Part shown: in pieces, positions 60,714-64,000 of the stretch | Layout: every line of letters begins with the position of its first letter | Position numbering within the stretch: position 1 is the stretch's first letter | Assembly (NCBI RefSeq): GCF_022524345.1 | Contig: NZ_JAKWJU010000002.1 | Location: forward strand, 1 to 64,000 | DNA from: Streptomyces marispadix | Lineage (GTDB): Bacteria; Actinomycetota; Actinomycetes; Streptomycetales; Streptomycetaceae | Direction of reading: 5' to 3' | DNA length: 64,000 bases | Made by a program: the position numbers and the translations under genes | The notes under the pieces: model-generated | Seen by the model: the letters and a program-made list of their open reading frames with translations, nothing else | Told to the model about the DNA's origin: nothing | Database searches by the model: none

Positions 60714-61466
60714 GTGTTCTACAACTTGTTCAAGTACGTATTGCTGGGGCCCCTGTTGCGGCTGTACTTCCGTCCGCGGATCGAAGGACTGGAGAACATC
60801 CCGGACGAGGGCGCGGCGATCGTGGCGGGGAATCATCTCTCCGTCTCCGACCATTTCCTGATGCCGGCGATCCTCAGACGGCGCATCACCTTCCTGGCGA
60901 AGTCCGAGTACTTCACCGGGCCCGGAATCAAGGGGCGGCTGACTGCGGCGTTCTTCCGCAGCGTCGGCCAGATCCCGGTGGACCGCTCGGGCAAGGGCGC
61001 GGGGCAGGCAGCCATCGACGAGGGACTGGGGGTCCTGCGCAAAGGCGAGCTGCTGGGCATCTATCCCGAGGGCACCCGCTCCCACGACGGACGGCTGTAC
61101 AAGGGCAGGGTCGGTGTCGCATCGATGGCGTTGCAGGCGGGTGTGAAGGTGATCCCCTGCGCGATGCTCGGCACCTTCGAACTCCAGCCGCCCGGGCGGA
61201 AGATGCCGAGGTTCGGCCGTGTGACGATCCGTTTCGGCGAGCCGCTGGACTTCTCCCGCTACGCCGGCATGGAGGGCGAGCGCGCGGTGCTGCGCGCGGT
61301 CACCGACGAGATCATCCACGAGATCCTTCAGCTCTCCGGTCAGGAGTACGTCGACATGTACGCGCCGGAGGCGAAGGCGCTTCAGGCGCAGGAACGCCAG
61401 CAGGCCCGTACGCGCGGCGGGCGCGGCGAGGAACGTGGCCACGGCGGGGAACGCGAGAAGGACTGA
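60714..61466 (+). CDS. 1-acyl-sn-glycerol-3-phosphate acyltransferase (PlsC type)
   Basis: A 250-residue membrane-associated acyltransferase making phosphatidic acid. Motif I is AGNHLSVSDHF with the HX4D pair; motif III is IYPEGTRSHDG; IPVDRSGKG lies between. The N-terminus FYNLFKYVLLGPLLRLYFRP is a hydrophobic membrane-contact helix. GTG 60714 follows GGGGGAAGG; family members start with this FYxLxKYVLLGP text, so the upstream ATG at 60693 is less likely. The C-terminus is Arg/Gly-rich and probably disordered. Confidence 0.88.
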   Translation: MFYNLFKYVLLGPLLRLYFRPRIEGLENIPDEGAAIVAGNHLSVSDHFLMPAILRRRITFLAKSEYFTGPGIKGRLTAAFFRSVGQIPVDRSGKGAGQAAIDEGLGVLRKGELLGIYPEGTRSHDGRLYKGRVGVASMALQAGVKVIPCAMLGTFELQPPGRKMPRFGRVTIRFGEPLDFSRYAGMEGERAVLRAVTDEIIHEILQLSGQEYVDMYAPEAKALQAQERQQARTRGGRGEERGHGGEREKD

Positions 61467-61573
61467 GGCGAGGCCCGGGAAGCGGAACGGCCGTACATGC
61501 GACGGCACTTCACGCGGCGGCGTGACACGGCAGGGCAGCACGAGGCCCACAGGGCGCACGAGGCACCGCGAGC

Positions 61574-61606
61574 GAGGGGCGGCCCGGGATTTCCGGGCCG
61601 CCCCTC
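61574..61606. terminator. Bidirectional terminator between plsC-type and peptidase genes
   Basis: GAGGGGCGGCCCGG (61574-61587) pairs perfectly with 61593-61606 around the loop GATTT. It lies between convergent genes. Confidence 0.9.
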
Positions 61607-61677
61607 ATCATGCCGGTGCGGTGCGATGCGGACGCTGCTTCGCGCTCCGGCGTGCGTGCCGCTGAGTTCCGCCCGGA

Positions 61678-63330
61678 TCAGCGCGGAGCGTGCAGCCGGG
61701 CGGTGTTGGCCTTGGCCTCCGGCGTCGCCACATCGGGAAGGATCTGCGGCACCGGCTCCGAGTGCGGCCCGCAGGTCACGTCCTTCGCGTCGACGTCGCC
61801 CTTGAGGAGGTACTTCTCGACGCGCTCGTTGATGCAGGGGTTCTTCACGTTGGTGATGCCGTGCGACCCGGCGTCCCGCTCCGTGATCAGACGGGAGCCC
61901 TTGAGGCGCTTGTGCACTTCGAGCGCACCGCCGTAGGGCGTGGCCGCGTCCCGTTCGGACTGCGTGATGAGAACGGGCGGCAGGCCCTTGTCGGCTCCGA
62001 CCTCCACCGGCTGCTGCTGCTTGACGGGCCACGTCGCGCACGGCAGGTTCAGCCAGGCGTTGGACCAGGTGAGGAACGGATACTGCTCGTGCAGCCGGGT
62101 GTTGTCCCGGTCCCACTTCTCCCAGCTCTTGGGCCACTTGGCGTCGGTGCACTCGACGGCGGTGTAGACGGCGTTGCCGTTCTCCGCCTCCTTGTTCCCG
62201 GCCTTGTCGGACATGTCGGGGCCGGCTGCCTCGACGAGCGGCTTCTCGTCGCCCTTGATGTACGACGACCACGCCTTGGCGACCTGCGCCCAAGCCTGGT
62301 CGTAGTACGGGGCGTTCTGGAAGAAGGCCAGCAGTTCGGCGGGGCCGACGACGCCGCCGATGGGCTTCTTCTTGGCCTCGGCACGCAGCTTCTCCCACTG
62401 CTCGCCGACCTTCGCGGCGGTGTCGCCGATGCCGTAGGTGTCGTCGTGCTTCGCGACCCACTTCGTCCAGTCCTCCCAGCGGGTCTGGAAGGCGACGTCC
62501 TGGTCGAGGTTGTTCTTGTACCAGATCTGGTCGCGGGAGGGGTTGACGACGCTGTCCACGATCATGCGCCGCACATGCGTGGGGAAGAGCGTGCCGTAGA
62601 CGGAGCCGAGGTAGGTGCCGTAGGAGACGCCGAGGTAGTTGAGCTTCTTGTCGCCCAGCGCGGCACGGATGACGTCGAGGTCGCGTGCCGTGTTGGGCGT
62701 CGTCATGTGCGGAAGCAGGTCACCGCTGCGTTCCTTGCAGCCGTCGGCGTACTCCTTGGCCAGCTTGCGCTGGGCGGTCTTGTCGGCCTCGTCGTCCGGA
62801 ACGGGGTCGGCCTTCGGCGCCTTGACGTACTCCTGCGGGTCCATGCAGGAGATCGGCGAGGAGTGCCCGACGCCGCGGGGGTCGAAGCCGACGAATTCGT
62901 ACGCCTTGGCCGTCTTCGTCCACAGGGGGTTGTCGCGGGTGACGCGCGTAGGGAAGGACATGCCCGAGCCGCCGGGCCCGCCGGGGTTGTAGATCAGCGA
63001 ACCCTGGCGGTCGTCCTTGCCGCCTGTGCTCTTGGCACGGTCGACCGCGATCTTGATCTTCCGTCCGTCCGGGTCGGCGTAGTCGACGGGCACGGTGACG
63101 AACCCGCACTGGACCGGCTTCTCGATGCCCCAGTCCTTGGGGCAGTCCTTCCAGTCGACGCCTTCCTTGGCGGCGCGGGCGGCTGCGGCCTGCACGCCAC
63201 GTGCCTCTGCGCCGCCTCCGTTGTCCGCTTGGCCGCTGCCGGAAGCGGCGAACGCCGAGGGAACGGCGACGAGTCCGGCGGTGAGCGCCGTCGCACCGAC
63301 GGCGGCGATGCTTGCTTTGCGTATATTCAC
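61678..63330 (-). CDS. Secreted tripeptidyl aminopeptidase (S33, alpha/beta hydrolase)
   Basis: A 550-residue secreted peptidase of the Streptomyces Tap/Slp group, which removes tripeptides from protein N-termini. Residues 1-29 are a signal peptide ending AFA. Oxyanion loop NPGGPGGSG, nucleophile elbow GVSYGTYLGS with Ser236, and the downstream catalytic Asp in LITQSERDAATP and His in DAGSHGIT. Several Cys pairs support extracellular life. The C-terminal TAP-like domain includes CINERVEKYLLKG. ATG 63330. The right-hand neighbour on the same strand is a TetR gene fragment. Confidence 0.92.
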   Translation of the reverse strand: MNIRKASIAAVGATALTAGLVAVPSAFAASGSGQADNGGGAEARGVQAAAARAAKEGVDWKDCPKDWGIEKPVQCGFVTVPVDYADPDGRKIKIAVDRAKSTGGKDDRQGSLIYNPGGPGGSGMSFPTRVTRDNPLWTKTAKAYEFVGFDPRGVGHSSPISCMDPQEYVKAPKADPVPDDEADKTAQRKLAKEYADGCKERSGDLLPHMTTPNTARDLDVIRAALGDKKLNYLGVSYGTYLGSVYGTLFPTHVRRMIVDSVVNPSRDQIWYKNNLDQDVAFQTRWEDWTKWVAKHDDTYGIGDTAAKVGEQWEKLRAEAKKKPIGGVVGPAELLAFFQNAPYYDQAWAQVAKAWSSYIKGDEKPLVEAAGPDMSDKAGNKEAENGNAVYTAVECTDAKWPKSWEKWDRDNTRLHEQYPFLTWSNAWLNLPCATWPVKQQQPVEVGADKGLPPVLITQSERDAATPYGGALEVHKRLKGSRLITERDAGSHGITNVKNPCINERVEKYLLKGDVDAKDVTCGPHSEPVPQILPDVATPEAKANTARLHAPR

Positions 63331-63626
63331 GTGGGGTGCTCCCCCTTGGGGTGGCTGGCCGCTGAGGGCAGGGTGCGATCGTTGATCACGTCACCGTCGA
63401 TCCTTACCTGCCCGTAGCACACACGGGACAGAGTGCTCCGGTGATCTTTACCAAGTCGTGAATCTACCCGCGCTGTCCGATGTGCGCCTCGGCAGCGGGT
63501 CCATACGGGGGCACGGGAACACCGTGCGGCGGCGCCCGACCTGCGAAGACACCGGTACGCCAGGAGGCGGTCAACTCGCCCGTGGCGAGGAGGAGTCGGC
63601 GGTGCCGGCCGCCAGGCCACGGGTCG
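63331..63626. other. Intergenic region
   Basis: No gene. The promoter of the peptidase lies on its left half. No strong stem-loop or operator was recognised. Confidence 0.4.
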
Positions 63627-64000
63627 TCAGCCCGCCCGCTTCCGGTCCGCCCGCTTCCGGTCGGCCCGTTCCCCCTTGGTCTCATCGGGCGCTGCCAGTG
63701 ACGGCACGTTCATGGTGACCAGCGCCCGCAGGCCCTCCTGGAATCCGGCCGGGTCCATTCCACCGAAGAGGGCCTGCTGTACGAAGTAGCCCTGCACGGT
63801 GCCGATGAGAGTGCGCGCCACATGGTCGGGGTCGGCGCCGGGATCGACCCAGCCGCGGGCCTGGTACTCCTCGACGAGCTCCACCCACTGGCGGCGCAGG
63901 CCCTGATAACCCTCGCTCAGTACGCGCGCCACATCAGGATTGCGCAGCGTCTCCCCCCACACCTGCATCAGCAGTTGCGGCAGGGCACGCTGGTCGCCTG
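63627..64000 (-). CDS. TetR-family regulator, C-terminal part (partial)
   Basis: The gene enters from the right edge; only the last ~124 codons are seen. The frame is open across the edge (GDQRALPQLLMQVWGETLRN), so the ATG at 63968 is internal. The C-terminal ligand domain text RVLSEGYQGLRRQWVELVEE, then ADPDHVARTLIGTVQGYFVQ and QALFGGMDPAGFQEGLRALV, is typical of TetR regulators. The tail is a short repeat (ADRKRADRKRAG). The DNA-binding domain lies outside the window, so no target can be proposed. Same strand as the peptidase. Confidence 0.85.
   Translation of the reverse strand, partial: GDQRALPQLLMQVWGETLRNPDVARVLSEGYQGLRRQWVELVEEYQARGWVDPGADPDHVARTLIGTVQGYFVQQALFGGMDPAGFQEGLRALVTMNVPSLAAPDETKGERADRKRADRKRAG

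Overview
The window looks like a Streptomyces chromosome or a close relative. G+C is very high, GTG and TTG starts are common, ribosome sites are strong GGAGG types, several terminators are long G+C stems without a T-tract, and most genes belong to families typical of Streptomyces: secreted glycoside hydrolases, Tat-exported proteins, many one-component regulators, an ECF41 sigma factor, MurT/GatD and DUF427/DUF3140/DUF6480 proteins. No tRNA, rRNA, CRISPR array or intact insertion sequence was found. All calls come from reading the sequence and translations; nothing was searched.

Left part (1-13.7 kb), loosely packed and partly decayed. A DnaB-like protein with a broken P-loop, fused to Phd/YefM-like modules, runs off the left edge. 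An FAD-linked oxidase follows with a one-base frameshift, then the 25-residue ribosomal protein bL37. A small sugar region comes next: a GH43 arabinanase, an alpha/beta hydrolase, a LacI regulator and a frameshifted SDR, with LacI-type palindromes before the arabinanase and the SDR. A phosphatase and an ArsC-like protein precede five copies of a 188-224 bp tandem repeat, which ends near a decayed, truncated AsnC regulator.

Middle part (13.7-43 kb). A pyruvate-dehydrogenase-E1-like transketolase is coupled to an SRPBCC protein and a metallo-beta-lactamase-fold hydrolase. Then come secreted or regulatory genes (PHP-domain protein, FG-GAP protein, small secreted protein, AraC regulator, EF-hand protein), a PIG-L deacetylase and a GH16 beta-glucanase with a promoter and operator. 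A stress-like unit follows: a lactonase, two AhpD/CMD-family proteins behind an apparent ECF41 promoter, an NADH-dehydrogenase-like flavoprotein and the ECF41 sigma factor itself. Beyond it are a membrane HTH protein with a ricin-like domain, a 58-residue hydrophobic peptide, a methyltransferase divergent from an AraC regulator, a three-subunit molybdenum hydroxylase divergent from a TetR regulator with two operators, and an MFS exporter.

Right part (43-64 kb), dense and housekeeping-like. It holds an SRPBCC protein, Dps, a prenyl diphosphate synthase, a DUF3140 protein, an ATP-dependent DNA ligase, a secreted phospholipase C-like enzyme, AlkB, 6-phosphogluconate dehydrogenase, a PPOX-family protein, a DUF427 protein, an acyl-CoA dehydrogenase divergent from its likely TetR regulator, MurT-GatD (lipid II amidation), a CtaG-like protein, an acyltransferase, a secreted tripeptidyl aminopeptidase and the C-terminal part of a TetR regulator cut by the right edge.
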